A stretch of DNA of 55,617 nt from Rhizoclosmatium globosum (GCA_002104985.1 MCGO01000238.1:1-55617); one strand, 5' to 3'. Shown: positions 1-10,724, numbered from the stretch's first letter. Notes: generated from the sequence alone by a model not told the origin. Made by a program: numbers and translations.

Positions 1-2048
1 ACACTTGTGAGGCTTCTCGTTGTGTGCAACCGCATGTGTCTCGTCAAATCATGGTTTCTTTGGAATGCCAAGTTGCAATACCCGCAAATAAACGGTCGGT
101 CCGCTTTATGACTCACTGAATGACTCTTGAGTTTCTGGGCTCTGTCAAACACTTTTCCACAACCTGGTTCGGGACAAATGAAGTGGCCTTTGGATCCTGG
201 TGTAACGCTTGAACCGCCTTGATTGGAGAGAGAAGACATTGTTGGACTTCCCCCGCTGGGTTGAGAGTATTGTGGAAACTGGCTTGCGAGTTCATGCTGA
301 GCGCGCTTCCGCCTTCTTCTTCGTATCGATAACCTTGTGGTGGCGCAAGTTGTGGGAGTTGGCTTTGCTGTTGTTGTGGAAAATATTGTTGTGGAACTTG
401 AAGTTGATGTGATTGTTGTGGTTGTGGTTGTGGTTGGTACATTTGGGGCTGTTGCATTTGTGGAAGTTGTTGTTGCTGTTGAGCGGGTGGTTGAACCATC
501 GCAAACTCTTGCTGATTATCTTTCCTGATTCCATCCCCAACACTGAGCATTGCGAATCCGGCGTTAACGCTTGATTGAGGCGCTTGCGGCCCCATTTGCT
601 GTTGTTCATCAAAGAATTGTCGGGATTCCTGAAGACGAGCGGAATAAGGTGCGTCATAGCTGTATGGCATCTGAATGACATGTCAGTTTCAATAGAGGTG
701 AGAGATATGAAACTTACAGATGTGTATTTCATTCTTGGTGGAGCTCGTTGGGATGAAGGAGCCTTTTGGTAGAAAGAAACAGAACCATAACTAGATGTTC
801 CAATATCTGAACCACCGTTAGACCGTGGTTGTGTGGGCTGTGTGAATCCATCGTTGTTCATGAAGTATGACGACTGAGTATCTGAGCTGGTTGCACCGTA
901 AGAGTTGTTCATTTGCTGCTGTTGCTGTTGCTGTTGTGGCAGCTGCTGCTGTTGTTGTTGCTGCTGCTGCATCATTCCCATCGGCATCATATTCACAGGC
1001 TGTCCCACTTGAGAAGACATATCATCGTCATCATCTTCTTCACGAGCGCCATCGAGAAACTTGTTCCATTTTTCACTTGGATTCAAGTCGTTCATTATGG
1101 ATTGAGTTGCAGGTTGGTAGTTGCCAATAGTTGGCGCAGCCATGGATGAAATCATAGAATTAGTTTGTTGGAGATTCGATGATACTTGGTTGCCCATTGT
1201 GACTAGACCAGGAGTCAGGGACATCGGAGTGTTAAATTGTTGTGGTTGTTGCTGCTGTTGTTGAGCTCCAAAGTCTGAAATGGGGTTTGGCAATGGAAGT
1301 GACTGTTGAATAGAACTGTTGGAATTGTTGTTGCGGCTGTTGTGGCTGTTGTTGTAGAGGTGGTTGCTGTTGGTTGAATTGTGGGTTTGAAACAGCATTA
1401 AATGTGGCTTGCTGTTGATGCTGAATTGGCTGTTGTTGATTCTGCTGAACTTGATATTGATACTGACCTCCTACATCACTCCCATTTCCACTCTTTGGTT
1501 GGTTTGACTGCTGGTATGGTGTGGTCCAGTTGGGCACTGGCATACCCATAGGCATCGTCATTGGCATTTGCAAAGGTTGCTGCTGCAATTGAGGGAGGTC
1601 CTGTGGTGCTTGCAGGGCTGTTCAGCATCTGCATCTGTCGTGATCTAATTTGGGCCTGCGCTTTTGCCAAAGCCAACGACTGAGCCTGAGCGATATTTTG
1701 GGCATTTCCAATGTTTGAAGCAGACTCTGACGGATGAATAGATGAGTTCGGAGAGTAGTGGCCTTGGCGCTGGAACTCAAAAGCTGGTGGCTGTTGTGCT
1801 GTTGGGGAAACGGTGCACTGGCATCGTAACCACCCGCCATGTTCATCGTATAGTTGTTGTAAGATTGTTGCTGCTGCTGCTGCTGCTGCTGGTGTTGAGG
1901 AGGCAGCGGCATCGGCATTGAGAGGGGCATTGGCATCGACATCGTCATTGGCATGGGAAGTGACCGTGGGTCGGGCTGCGTTTGATGCTGCTGCTGGATC
2001 TGCTGAGTCGGACCAGCTCCGTTGGAGTAATCGATATTACTGTTCATG
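1..2048 (-). CDS. Gln-rich C2H2 zinc-finger transcription factor (partial, frame-broken)
   Basis: The protein runs from ATG at 2048 to the left edge, so its C-terminus is missing. The first ~550 residues are low-complexity: polyGln runs, Met-Pro repeats, Asn/Ser stretches and one acidic patch (EEDDDDD). An intron at 671-717 (GTAAGT..CAG) splits it. At about 1-190 two C2H2 fingers are readable, C-x4-C-x12-H-x3-H and C-x2-C-x12-H-x3-H, and an NEKPHKC linker leading to a third finger lies at the very edge. Frame must be changed at about 1803, 1615, 1314, 250-254 (a run of C) and 20; most of these look like one lost base. I treat them as sequence errors because coding character continues on both sides. 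Likely role: nuclear DNA-binding regulator with Gln-rich activation regions. The finger style recalls Crz1-like fungal factors, but I cannot assign an orthologue. The upstream start is uncertain; a GTAAGT near 2170 could mark a 5'UTR intron. Confidence 0.75.
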
Positions 2049-2677
2049 GTAATGGTGGCCCACTGGAAAGCAGCTGTTAACAACAGGTTGAATTGAGGGA
2101 TAAGGGGCAACGGCAGAGACGGGGTAAGTGGGAGCAAACAAGAAAGGTGTGGTACACAAGCCCATTCTACTTACGGCAAGGATCTCGAGCGATGTCCAAG
2201 TTTGCAAGCCTTGCGATGGGGTTGCTTTTTCGAAAAAGCCTTGCTGTCTCCACAAGTCCAAGTGAAACACCAAAATTTCAACAGCCACCCACACTGAATC
2301 TGCCAAGATAACAAGTGAGAACTTTCAGTGGTAATTATCGATATTGTCGTCCGTTGATAAGGCAACTCAGGCAAAAGAAAGGGAGCATTTGGTATTTCGG
2401 CTTGGTGCTTTCCATATTTATTTAAGTCCAAACGGAGTAAATATCAGTATACCATTGACGTAACTTCTTGCGAAATAATTTATGCATCTCAGCCTCATAC
2501 TCGGTTCAGTATTCTGACTTTTAATAACCATTTAAGGCGGAATGCACAGAAACATTTAAAAATGCCCAAATCTACAATGTTCAACAGAAGATTTCAAGAT
2601 ATAGCGCAAAATAGAATGGTGAAGTATGGATTGTGTCCGTTCATCTTTCTTTTTTGTTTCACTGACAACAAACAGAA
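2049..2677. promoter_or_regulatory. Divergent intergenic region between zinc-finger gene and TSR2
   Basis: A 629-bp spacer between two head-to-head genes, so it must hold both promoters. On the minus strand it has a GTAAGT near 2177 and a pyrimidine-rich AG near 2065, which could be a 5'UTR intron of the zinc-finger gene. No further gene is seen. Confidence 0.4.
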
Positions 2678-3275
2678 TGGCCACTTGTTTCGTCTCACAG
2701 CAACACATGGATCTCTTCAAGGAATCCATTCACTACGTTTTCCTCCGCTGGACAGCTTTGCAGCTTGCAATTGAACATGGGATGGGAGGAACCTCAACCC
2801 TTTCCAAAGTAGCAATGTTGGGAGATTACATTGTCGACTTCTTCTCTCAAAACGGTCTCCGCATCGATCCAACGGATTTGGAAGAGAACCTCATTGACTT
2901 CTTTGCTGAATCCTTCCAAGTTGAGCTGGAAGATGGCTCTGCGCCTCAGATTTCGAAACTCATCTGTCAGCTCTTCCGGGAGATAGGATCAGGAGATATG
3001 ACTGGATTAACAAAGCGAGGGAGTTGGCAAGCAGAGTAACTGGTGCTGCATCGCAAAGTCGAAGAGTTCGGGCTGAAGGAGAGGAGGATGACGATGATTA
3101 CAGTGATGATGATTCTGAAGATGGAATGTCGAATTATGGAGAGGCAAGTGGGAGCGGGGCGGCAGGGGATATGGAAATGGACGAGGCGCCGCCAACTCCA
3201 GCCCCTAGACAAGAGCCAATCATTGATGAAGATGGATTTGAGCTTGTTCAACAAAAGGGAAGAAGACGACGATAA
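2678..3275 (+). CDS. TSR2: Pre-rRNA-processing protein TSR2 family
   Basis: TSR2 is the chaperone that delivers ribosomal protein eS26 to nascent 40S subunits and is needed for 20S pre-rRNA processing. The product starts at ATG 2678 (good context, cagaATGgcc). It shows the conserved helical domain: a W-TALQLAIEHGMGG stretch near the N-terminus, a DLEENLIDFF segment, and an ELEDGSAPQISKLI stretch. The C-terminal tail is very acidic and ends with DEDGFELVQQKGRRRR, a typical TSR2 ending. One base is apparently missing at about 2997: the frame closes at 3039, but the +1 frame continues with ..DWINKARELASRV.. to the stop at 3275. It has no intron. Corrected length is about 199 aa, usual for the family. 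Family assignment is firm from the domain order; the frameshift reading is inference. Confidence 0.85.
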
Positions 3276-3445
3276 GCGTTCTGGGATTTATATTCCTTTT
3301 ACTTTAATATGTCTATTCGATTAGTTCTTTGAACCGAACACAATAACGCATCTCAGCTGTCGAATACTTACCATTTATATACACTATTCAAGATATGAAC
3401 GCTATTTTCTGAGATTCAGTGGCGTCACACAAATCATCCTCGAAA

Positions 3446-4514
3446 ATGCTTGCTTCGTCATCCAACCAATCTTCCCGACTCCACGCTGCTCTCAATCGCA
3501 TCGGATTCTATTCATCAAAACAAACCGAGCATTCCGAAGCCCTACCACTTCCTCCAGCAACCGTGGAAACCTTGTTTCAAATTCACCGCTGCCTCATCAC
3601 CAGCATCCCATATGAGAACCTTTCTGTCTATTTCCCTCCCGCCTGGTATGTATCAGGACAAGTAGTTGCCGCAGATGGGCTTCCGGAGCCTCCCATTCGT
3701 GTGGACATTGACTCTGTTTTCAACAAGCTTGTTGAGCAAAAGCGTGGTGGATTCTGTTTGGAGCTGAATACCTTGTGAGAGACCAAATACTTTTTTTTGT
3801 TCCCCGTCAATGCATACTTATGGAAATTGGAAAAGGTATTCCTGGATCCTGACGACGCTGGGGTACTCCGTAACAACGCATTTGTGTAAGATGGTTATGG
3901 GCATCACGGAACAAGATCCGGCGGCACACGATATCGCGAAGCATATTATTTTGCTGGTAACGGTGCCTGGAACACTGGAACGTTACTGTTGTGATATTGG
4001 TCTATCTGATTTGACGGCATTGAATCCGCTTGGATTTTACCAGGGAGCTGAAGCTCCAATTAATGCGGGAAGAAGAGCCCTGTTGGTCAAAGGCTCTTGG
4101 CTTGGTCGTGAAGGATGGTTCTATCAGAAAGGTTTCAGTGAGAGTGCTGTGAACGCATTGTATTCAGAGGCAAGCGACGACGAGAAACTCAAGTTGACTT
4201 CTTTTGAGAATAAGGGGTTTTTTGAGGAAATGGAGGCGACGAAGGAGGAAATTGCACAGGTTGTTCGTTTCGTGTCTCAGAAACATGAATGTCCACCAGG
4301 CCCAAACACCTTTATTGTGAGAAGTATTCAGAACCAGGGAGGGAACTCGCTTGCTATTGGAAACTTGGAAGTTGGGATCAAATTTATCCGAAAAGACGAC
4401 AAAGGAGTAGAGGTTGAACGTGTAATCGTTAAAGGAAGTGACGAGGGTAACGTGAATGTTTTAGTAGAGTTTAGAGAAATGGTCAAAGTCTGGTTTGAGA
4501 CGGAAAACTTCTGA
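3446..4514 (+). CDS. Arylamine N-acetyltransferase family protein
   Basis: Acetyl-CoA-dependent N-acetyltransferase of the NAT family, 335 aa, cytosolic. Exons are 3446-3774 and 3836-4514; the intron (GTGAGA..AAAG) sits immediately after the active-site motif and the phase closes. The Cys-His-Asp triad is visible: Cys104 in KRGGFCLELN, the His in AKHIILLV, and the Asp in ERYCCDIG. The N-terminal PYENLSV motif is also typical. The first in-frame ATG is 3446. An AATAAA at 4551-4556 is a likely poly(A) signal, only a few bases from the stop codon of the convergent gene at 4561. Fungal NATs detoxify arylamines or acylate other small molecules; the substrate cannot be told from sequence. Confidence 0.88.
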
Positions 4515-4560
4515 ATATCGAGACAGATGTGATTTTATTACAAACGATTCAATAAACCTG

Positions 4561-6214
4561 TCAAGAATCCATTGTATTGTAAGAACTAGATGCACGTGAA
4601 GACGAGGTATGTACAGCTTTTATGATTGCAGAATGTGATGTATTGCTCAGATAACTTACACCGGGTGACTTCTTTGTCAAAACAGTTTTTTTCACGGATG
4701 TGAGCTTAGAATTCAATGGCGAGTTTCGTTGATCCGGTTTACTGTCCAAAATGGATGATGGTGTTCGGTTTAGGGGAATACAAACGACTCCTGCAAAGTT
4801 CGAAGAATAAGACTTTGGTGTTGCCGAGTTTTGAATCAATTTGGTCTTTGGCGCTTCTTTTGCCGTGTTGGTAAGGCGGTCGATAGGTGATGAAAACTCG
4901 TTTGTGGGTTTCAATGCACGAAGAACAGGAGTTACATCAGATTTAGAGGTAGCAACTACTGGTTTAGCTGTTACCAGTGTTGATTTTTGCATTGAAATTG
5001 AAGACGATGCTGCTGCGATGGGCATTGAGAGTGTGGCTGACGTCCTTGATGGAATAACTGGTGGCTTTGAGTTCGTTGCGGATGGTATACGAGATGAAGC
5101 AGAGATTGGAGTATTATTAGAGGAAGATACAATGGGTGGTCTGCTTATAACTGAAGGCGGCTGGGACGGAGTTGCAGAACGTATCAGATGAGTTGGCGGA
5201 AGTTTTTGCTTTGGTTCTGTGGCGCGAGGAATTGACGGAGACAAAGAATGAACAGGAATATTAGAAGTAGGAAATCTGGCGTGGTTATGAGACAGTTTCG
5301 ATTGCGATACGTTGGCATGTGTTGTTGTTGACGAGGGGATTGGTGGTGGTTGTCGAACTGGCTTAACCAGATTTGTTCCAACGGCTGAAGATGGTTTGGT
5401 AATCGGGGAAGGGCCAATGGACGGCTTCTCCGAACGAATGAGAGGCTTTGTCGACGGTACCTTCAACGAGTTTGAAGTGGAGGTATGTGCAATTTGAGTT
5501 GTTATAGGAGTCTTATGCAATACAACAGGATTTATGGGTCGACTCTGAGCTTTCTTTTGGAGTACAGTTGGTGGTAGCACTTTGTCCGAACGAAGAGGGA
5601 TTGGCAGTTTCTCTGATCCACTTCGCAGGGATTCGAGTGTTAGCGGCGGCACAGCCATGATTCGTTTCTTGATATCTGCAAGACGACTTAGCACATTCGC
5701 GTCGGCGTCGGCATCGGTGTTTTCGGGGTCGTCGTCCTCGTCGTCTTCTTCGTCTTCGTCTTCGTCGTCTTCTCCATCCAGGCCATCCAGGCCATCCAGG
5801 CCATCCTCAATCTGCTCTTCAGGCTGCGCACCGTCCAAGCCCTTCGCGTTCGCCTCCGCTGCGCCACCAAACGGCCGCGCAAAGGCCCCGCTCAGAACGC
5901 CGCGGTCAACTACGATTTTGCCCGTGTCAACATCAATCTCGTCGTGCTGGAGTATTTGGTGTTTTGGTGTTGGTTTTGATTGGGTTAGTTGGAGCGAACG
6001 AGAGAGAGAGAGAGATATAGAAAGAAGGTACCTCATCAGCGTTGCTATTGCCGTACTTGGCAAAGATCCCTTCCCACGTGTCCCGCAGTCGCACCTCGGC
6101 TTGCTGTCGCTGGAGATCGAGCTCAGCCGTCGTCAGCTTGGGCTGTGCATTTACAGCGCGTTTGGCTGGTGCAGGTGAGAGAAGGAGGCTGTCGAATACA
6201 CTGCTGGCTGTCAT
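4561..6214 (-). CDS. Scm3/HJURP-like centromeric histone chaperone candidate
   Basis: Predicted 522 aa from exons 6214-6032 and 5946-4561; the intron (5947-6031) carries a GA microsatellite. Residues ~30-80 read LRDTWEGIFAKYG, then DEIDVDTGKIVVDRG. This resembles the Scm3 domain, where a helix ending in IFxKYG is followed by DEIDLxTGEIVVxxGH and binds CENP-A/histone H4 to load it at centromeres. An Asp/Glu block (DEDEDEEDDEDDD) with a GLDGLDGLDG repeat follows. The rest is a long Ser/Thr/Pro-rich, basic, disordered tail. The domain call is from memory of the family pattern and rests on about 40 residues, so it needs a profile search. The gene is head to head with U1-70K, 37 bp between start codons. 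The very 3' end contains GTGTAAGT, so a further short intron is possible there. Confidence 0.6.
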
Positions 6215-6251
6215 TCAGGAAGTGAAAAACATTCATCTCAAAAAACCTCCA
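6215..6251. promoter_or_regulatory. 37-bp divergent promoter gap, Scm3-like / U1-70K
   Basis: Only 37 bases separate the two start codons. Both 5'UTRs and the core promoter must therefore fit here or overlap the neighbouring coding exon. Confidence 0.4.
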
Positions 6252-7547
6252 TGGCTTCAACATTGGATGGTGAGCATCATCTGTCTTCTACCTCCTTCTT
6301 CTCTGGCTCTTATCACTTAATTATACCGTACTTACATGCTACCTCCTACAGCAAACTTGTTGAAGCTTTTTGCTCCACGGCCACCTCTTGACTTCAAGCA
6401 ACCAGTCGACAGACCACCAGCTGCTCGCAAACTACCACCTATTCACGGCATTGCGCAATATCTTGACCGTGTGGAGAATCATGATGCCGATTATGTGCCG
6501 TCTGAAACTAAAGAGGAGAAAAAGAAGCGAATTGTTAGTGCCATCACTCTGTCGTAACTGTTCACGAACTGACTATTGCTCAAATCATTTAGATTGGAGA
6601 AATTAAACGAAAAGGAGAGGAAGCTATTGCCACCGGACTGACAACATGGAACCCCAACGCAGACCCACAAGTGAAATCTGACCCTTACAAGACTCTCTTT
6701 GTTGGGCGCTTGGTAATGTTTAAAGAGGTTTCGTACTAGTTTGGTTCTGACCAGTTGTTGTATTTTGGTAGGCTTACGGAGTTACTGAAAAACAACTACG
6801 CAGAGAGTTTGATCGCTTTGGTCCCATCGTCTCGGTATGTATCCATCCACCTAATTACTCTTTTTCTTGCAGGCTTACAACCCATACCTTTCTTAGATGC
6901 GCATCGTGACAAACACTCCCAACGCTCTCAAAAACCCTTCAAAACCTCGTGGCTATGCTTTCATTGAATACGAACGAGAACGGGACTTGACAATTGCGTA
7001 CCGTGAAGCAGATGGAATCAAAATTGAGGGACGCAGAATTGTTGTCGATGTAGAACGTGGTCGTACTGTGAAAGGATGGAGGCCCAGACGGCTTGGCGGT
7101 GGATTGGGGGGAACTAGATTGGGTGGAAATGACGTTAATATTAAAGTGAGTGGACGGGACGGTGGGAACGTGACTGCGGGTGCTTCGTCTGTTTCTGCAG
7201 GAGGACACCAAGGTGGAGGATATGGAGCTAGTCAGGGTGGTTATGGAGGGGGTGGCGGTTACGGAGGACGACGAGATGACCGTGGTGGTGGTGGTGGTGG
7301 TTACGATGACAGACGCCCACCAAGTGGAGGATATGGAGGTAGTGGCGGTGGATACGGAGGAGGGGGCAGAGGTGGAGGAGGAAGTGGATATGGAGGAAGC
7401 GGTTACGATGATAGACGGCGTGGTGATGATGGTTATGATCGCCGTGGTGGCTATGATGATAGACGGGGTGGGGGTGGGTTTGGTGGAAGCCGAGGTGGTG
7501 GATTCCAAGAAAGACGACGCAGCAGAAGTCCACCTCGTAGATACTGA
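6252..7547 (+). CDS. SNRNP70: U1 small nuclear ribonucleoprotein 70 kDa (U1-70K)
   Basis: Core U1 snRNP protein that binds stem-loop 1 of U1 snRNA and helps recognise 5' splice sites. Five exons: 6252-6270, 6352-6533, 6593-6712, 6772-6834, 6897-7547, giving 344 aa in frame. The N-terminus ([13 protein letters not shown]) is the U1-70K N-terminal motif. A single RRM follows, with RNP2 (TLFVGRL) and RNP1 (RGYAFIEY), then the diagnostic [20 protein letters not shown] stretch. The usual RS/RD tail is replaced by a Gly-rich, YGG- and DDRR-repeated region of about 110 residues ending [11 protein letters not shown]. The 19-nt first coding exon (MASTLD) was chosen because GTGAGC..CCTACAG joins in phase; an alternative start is ATG 6336, which gives the same frame. 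Confidence 0.93.
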
Positions 7548-7761
7548 TTTAGCGATGACGTCAAGGTAACTATTACTAACTCTTTCTCAAGGAAGGAGCC
7601 CTTTTGTGTAAGTATGCTAAGTATCTCTTTCTTCTGCATTCTCTCTCGGAATTGCAACAGGTATGCTCCAGGTATTCTCGCAATTTGAAGAGGGGATGAT
7701 TTTGTTTTATATGTGATGTGAGGGAAGAAGGTTTTGAAAACAAATGACGCTTATTGTTTAT
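7548..7761. other. Convergent intergenic spacer, U1-70K / BolA
   Basis: A 214-bp tail-to-tail spacer that should hold both 3'UTRs. No gene or clear signal was recognised. Confidence 0.3.
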
Positions 7762-8121
7762 TCATTGAGATTGGTTCGCTTCTGCATCTGTCTTAGCCTG
7801 AATCTGGAGGGCATGCAAGCCTTTCTCCTTGAGCTCAACATCCAAGAGTTTGTAGATCATTTGGTGACGCTGCACAAGTGGTTTCCCCTGGAATGCATTA
7901 GAAACAATCTTGACTTCAAAGTGAGTCTCCTTGTCTGTTGATCCTCGCATTGCGGCATGGGAGGCATGTAGATGGGAGTTGTCAATGATTTCAAGTGTTG
8001 ATGGACTCAACGCCGAAGTCAGTTTGTCACGAATTGCTTCGAAAACAGGACGAGTGGGTGAGGACATGGTTGACAAGGATCTTGAGAGTCGAAGAGAAAG
8101 TCGATAGTTTCGAAGAAACAT
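7762..8121 (-). CDS. BolA-like protein, probably mitochondrial (BOL1 type)
   Basis: A 119-aa single-exon product. Residues ~1-20 (MFLRNYRLSLRLSRSLSTM) are Arg/Ser/Leu-rich without acids, as in a mitochondrial presequence. The rest is a full BolA domain: an IRDKLTSALSP helix, LEIIDNSHLHASHAAM with the conserved His pair, an ETHFEVKIVSNAF strand, and the QRHQMIYKLLDVEL helix with the RHR-type motif, followed by GLHALQI. BolA proteins pair with monothiol glutaredoxins and help insert [4Fe-4S] clusters into mitochondrial targets. The start at 8121 is chosen over the internal Met because it supplies the presequence. Its start codon lies 19 bp from that of the next, divergent gene. Confidence 0.92.
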   Translation of the reverse strand: MFLRNYRLSLRLSRSLSTMSSPTRPVFEAIRDKLTSALSPSTLEIIDNSHLHASHAAMRGSTDKETHFEVKIVSNAFQGKPLVQRHQMIYKLLDVELKEKGLHALQIQAKTDAEANQSQ

Positions 8122-8140
8122 TTCTTCATTCTTTTCTCAG

Positions 8141-8743
8141 ATGGATCTCAATCCAACAGTTGATGAGCAAACATCCAAGCTGCAGTTTTGCAAGGATGCG
8201 ATCCTCAACCTTACTCTCCAGAAAGGGCAAGATGAAGGTGTGCTCTTTGAGCTCCGAAACGAGAAGCGCTTGTTGGAAAAAGAACGAGAATCCATCCTAA
8301 AGACTCTCTCTCAAATCGAAGCTGACATGAAAGAGGTTTAGTAAAAGTTGGTAATTAGAGAGTAGTTAAAGCGTAAAGAAAGGTTGAGAAGACGGAACTT
8401 GAGCTTACAGCCGTGTGCTCCACACTAGCAGATGAAATATCTCGGCGCACAGAATTTGAATATGAGCCATTAAGGACTTCAGTAAATTTACAGCGAGCTC
8501 AGAATGGCTTGCCACCTGTGTCATCTTTGCAGGATGATATCGATCAGAATCTCGCGAAGTCAGTTTCTAATTTACCCAATAATAGTCACTTCTTAATTTA
8601 TAAATATGGATAGGAGGCTTTCCGAGAAGAGGGAGCGGTGGCGTGATTTGGAGGATGTGGCATCAAACGATTCTTTAGAATTTGGAGTGAGCTCGTCTAC
8701 AGGCTCGACGAGCAAACGTGGGCGAAAGAAGAAAAGGGTTTAG
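8141..8743 (+). CDS. Small coiled-coil protein of unknown function
   Basis: A 166-aa product from exons 8141-8335, 8383-8558 and 8614-8743, closing in frame. I do not recognise the family. Residues ~10-90 are strongly heptad-like and charged (LLEKERESILKTLSQIEADMKE, here spelled only as key stretch LLEKERESILKTL), so a coiled coil is likely. The middle has an RRTEFEYEPLRTSVN segment and a PPVSSLQDDIDQNLAKRL stretch. The C-terminus is basic (KRGRKKKRV), a plausible nuclear signal. Small coiled-coil subunits of kinetochore or similar complexes look like this, but nothing specific supports one. The ATG is preceded directly by a pyrimidine-rich TTTTCTCAG, so an upstream non-coding exon is possible. 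Confidence 0.7.
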
Positions 8744-8829
8744 TCTGTAATTTTAATAACCATCAAATTCTCTTTCTTTCTTCTCCTTCTTTATTTCATC
8801 AATAAGAAACAAGGAAAGAGGCACCAAAA

Positions 8830-9664
8830 ATGGACTCATTCCTGAACATGTTCAAGCGCCTTACTCCTGAGGAGCAGGTATCTAGTTATTACTGTACTCT
8901 AGTGGGTATTTAAGCTATGCGCAGGTCAAGAAGTGGAAAGCATCCATCCGAGGACAAGAACGAGAACTTGATAAACAAATACGAGGCATTGAGACAGCGG
9001 AAGCCAAAGTGAAAAAAGACATTAAAGCAGCAGCAAAGAGGAACGATGCCGCTTCGTGTCGGCTTCTTGCGAAAGAGATCGTGCGAAGCCGAAAGGCCCG
9101 GGACCGACTGCACACTTCCAAAGCTCAACTGAACTCATTGTCCATGCAACTCCAACAACAACTCGGTAATATTATACATTTAAGTTCGCATGGGATGTGT
9201 ATTTGAACATTACCGGACAGCTGTTGCCAAAGTAGCCGGGAGCCTAAAGCAAAGCACTGACATCATGAAGATAGTCAATAACCTAATCAAACTGCCCGAA
9301 ATTCATAACACCATGCAAGAAATGAGCAAGGAAATGATGAAGGTAAGATTGGCTGTGTGGGTAAACATTATGACACTGACACTGTTCGGAAGGCTGGAAT
9401 CATTGGAGAAATGATGGAAGACGCCATCGATACTCTAGATGAAGAAGGAATTGAAGAGGAGGCAGATAAGGAAGTTGAAAACATTCTGTTTGATCTCACA
9501 GATGGACTCCTGGGACAAGCAGGTCAAGTTGGAGCGCCACTGGAGGTTTGTACTTGATTCGTGTTAGAGTTCTTGTATTGACCATGGTTTAGAAACCAAT
9601 CACTGCCGAGGAGGTTGAAGAAGACGATATGGAACAGCGATTGGCAGCTTTGCGGGCAGAGTAA
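8830..9664 (+). CDS. VPS24: ESCRT-III subunit Vps24/CHMP3
   Basis: ESCRT-III subunit that caps Snf7 filaments and recruits Vps4 during multivesicular-body formation and membrane scission. 211 aa from five exons: 8830-8877, 8925-9165, 9221-9342, 9393-9545, 9593-9664. The N-terminus (MDSFLNMFKRLTPEEQVKKW) is the membrane-inserting helix. Basic helix 1 (RELDKQIRGIE, KVKKDIKAAAKRND) carries the charged core, and acidic helices follow. It ends in EQRLAALRAE, a MIM1-type Vps4-binding motif. The Snf7 domain covers nearly all of it and the length is normal. AATAAA at 9693-9698 is a likely poly(A) signal. A Vps4-associated protein (Vfa1) lies elsewhere in this window at 33.3 kb. Confidence 0.95.
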
Positions 9665-9752
9665 AGACAGAATCCAGACATCATGATTATCTAATAAAGC
9701 TTTCGCTGTTGATTCAGTGTCCATGAGGTGTGTTGATGGTGGTCAAAAAAAG

Positions 9753-10724
9753 ATGTTTTCGAGAGCTATCTCTGCTGTTATCTCTCGTCCTGTCTTGCTG
9801 GCTGCCACTGCTCCAGCACGCGCATTCTCGGCATCCACACGATCCCTGGTCGATATCTCAGCAAAGAAGTCCCAGCGCTTGAGACGCATCAACCCGTTGA
9901 CTGTCTTGGGAACGAACGCTCCGCCTGAGCCTGAGGAAGCTGTGGACAACATCCTGTACAACACTCCATCCAAGGCATCTAAAGGACCTACAAACCGCCA
10001 CGTTCTTACCCTCCTTGTGGCAAATGAGACTGGTGTTCTGTCCCGCATCTCTGGAGTGATTGCAGCCCGAGGTTTCAACATTGAGTCCATCGTCGTTTGC
10101 AAAACCGAAGTTCCCGCCCTAAGTAGAATGACTGTTGTCCTTAAGGGTCAAGCTTCGGAGGTTGAGCAGGCTAGACGTCAGTTAGACGACTTGGTTCCTG
10201 TCTGGGCGGTGTTGGACTACACTGGAACTCCAATCGTTGAACGCGAATTGGCTCTCATCAAGGTTTCTGCTATTCCTCCCGAAACTGTCCACGATGATTT
10301 GGCTGGAGAAGCTGCTCATGCTGGAAGCTTCATGAGCCCAATTATGGCAGCTGGGCTCCACCGTCAGAATGTCATTGAATTAGCGCGAAACTTTGGTGCC
10401 AAGGTGGAAGATTTGAGTCACGATGCTGTTGTATTGGAATTGACAGCAAAACCTGATAAGGTTGATTCATTCGTTAAAATGATGAAGCCATATGGTCTTA
10501 TTGAGGTTGTGCGTTCAGGTATGTGCCGCGAAAAGGGGGGAAAGAACCCTATCTAAAAACCCTATTTCGTGTGATGTCATGTCATCTAATTTTTTATGAT
10601 TCCTCCTTGATCAGGATGCATGGCCGTGCCCAGAAGCCCAATTGACAGCTACGATGAGACTAATGGAGAAGAACCAACTGCTGCTGTTCCATCTGTCGAT
10701 GCTTCACAGCTTCCTCCAGGATAA
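9753..10724 (+). CDS. ILV6: Acetolactate synthase regulatory (small) subunit
   Basis: Mitochondrial regulatory subunit of acetohydroxyacid synthase, the first common step of valine, leucine and isoleucine synthesis; it confers valine feedback inhibition on the catalytic subunit. 291 aa from exons 9753-10518 and 10615-10724. ATG 9753 starts a clear presequence (MFSRAISAVISRPVLLAATA). The ACT domain follows (RHVLTLLVANETGVLSRISG, IAARGFNIESIVV), then a second ACT-like C-terminal domain (ELALIKVSAIPPE, VIELARNFGAKVEDLS). The intron near the 3' end joins EVVRSG to CMAVPRSP. The next gene downstream, 119 bp away and on the same strand, is ILV5 of the same pathway. Confidence 0.95.

Noticed and set aside
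867..1149. Val/Ala- and Leu-rich plus-strand ORFs opposite the polyGln tracts
   Set aside because: They are the complement of CAG/CAA repeats in the zinc-finger gene.
6001..6016. GA-repeat as a functional element
   Set aside because: It lies inside the intron of the Scm3-like gene and is a plain microsatellite.
7228..7533. Long minus-strand and +1-frame ORFs over the U1-70K Gly-rich tail
   Set aside because: They are shadows of the GGT/GGA-rich repeat; His- or Val-rich translations have no meaning of their own.
8120..8145. Spliced-leader trans-splicing, suggested by CAG directly before several ATGs
   Set aside because: Only a minority of genes show an acceptor-like site before ATG (SulP and FYV7 clearly do not), so there is no general pattern.
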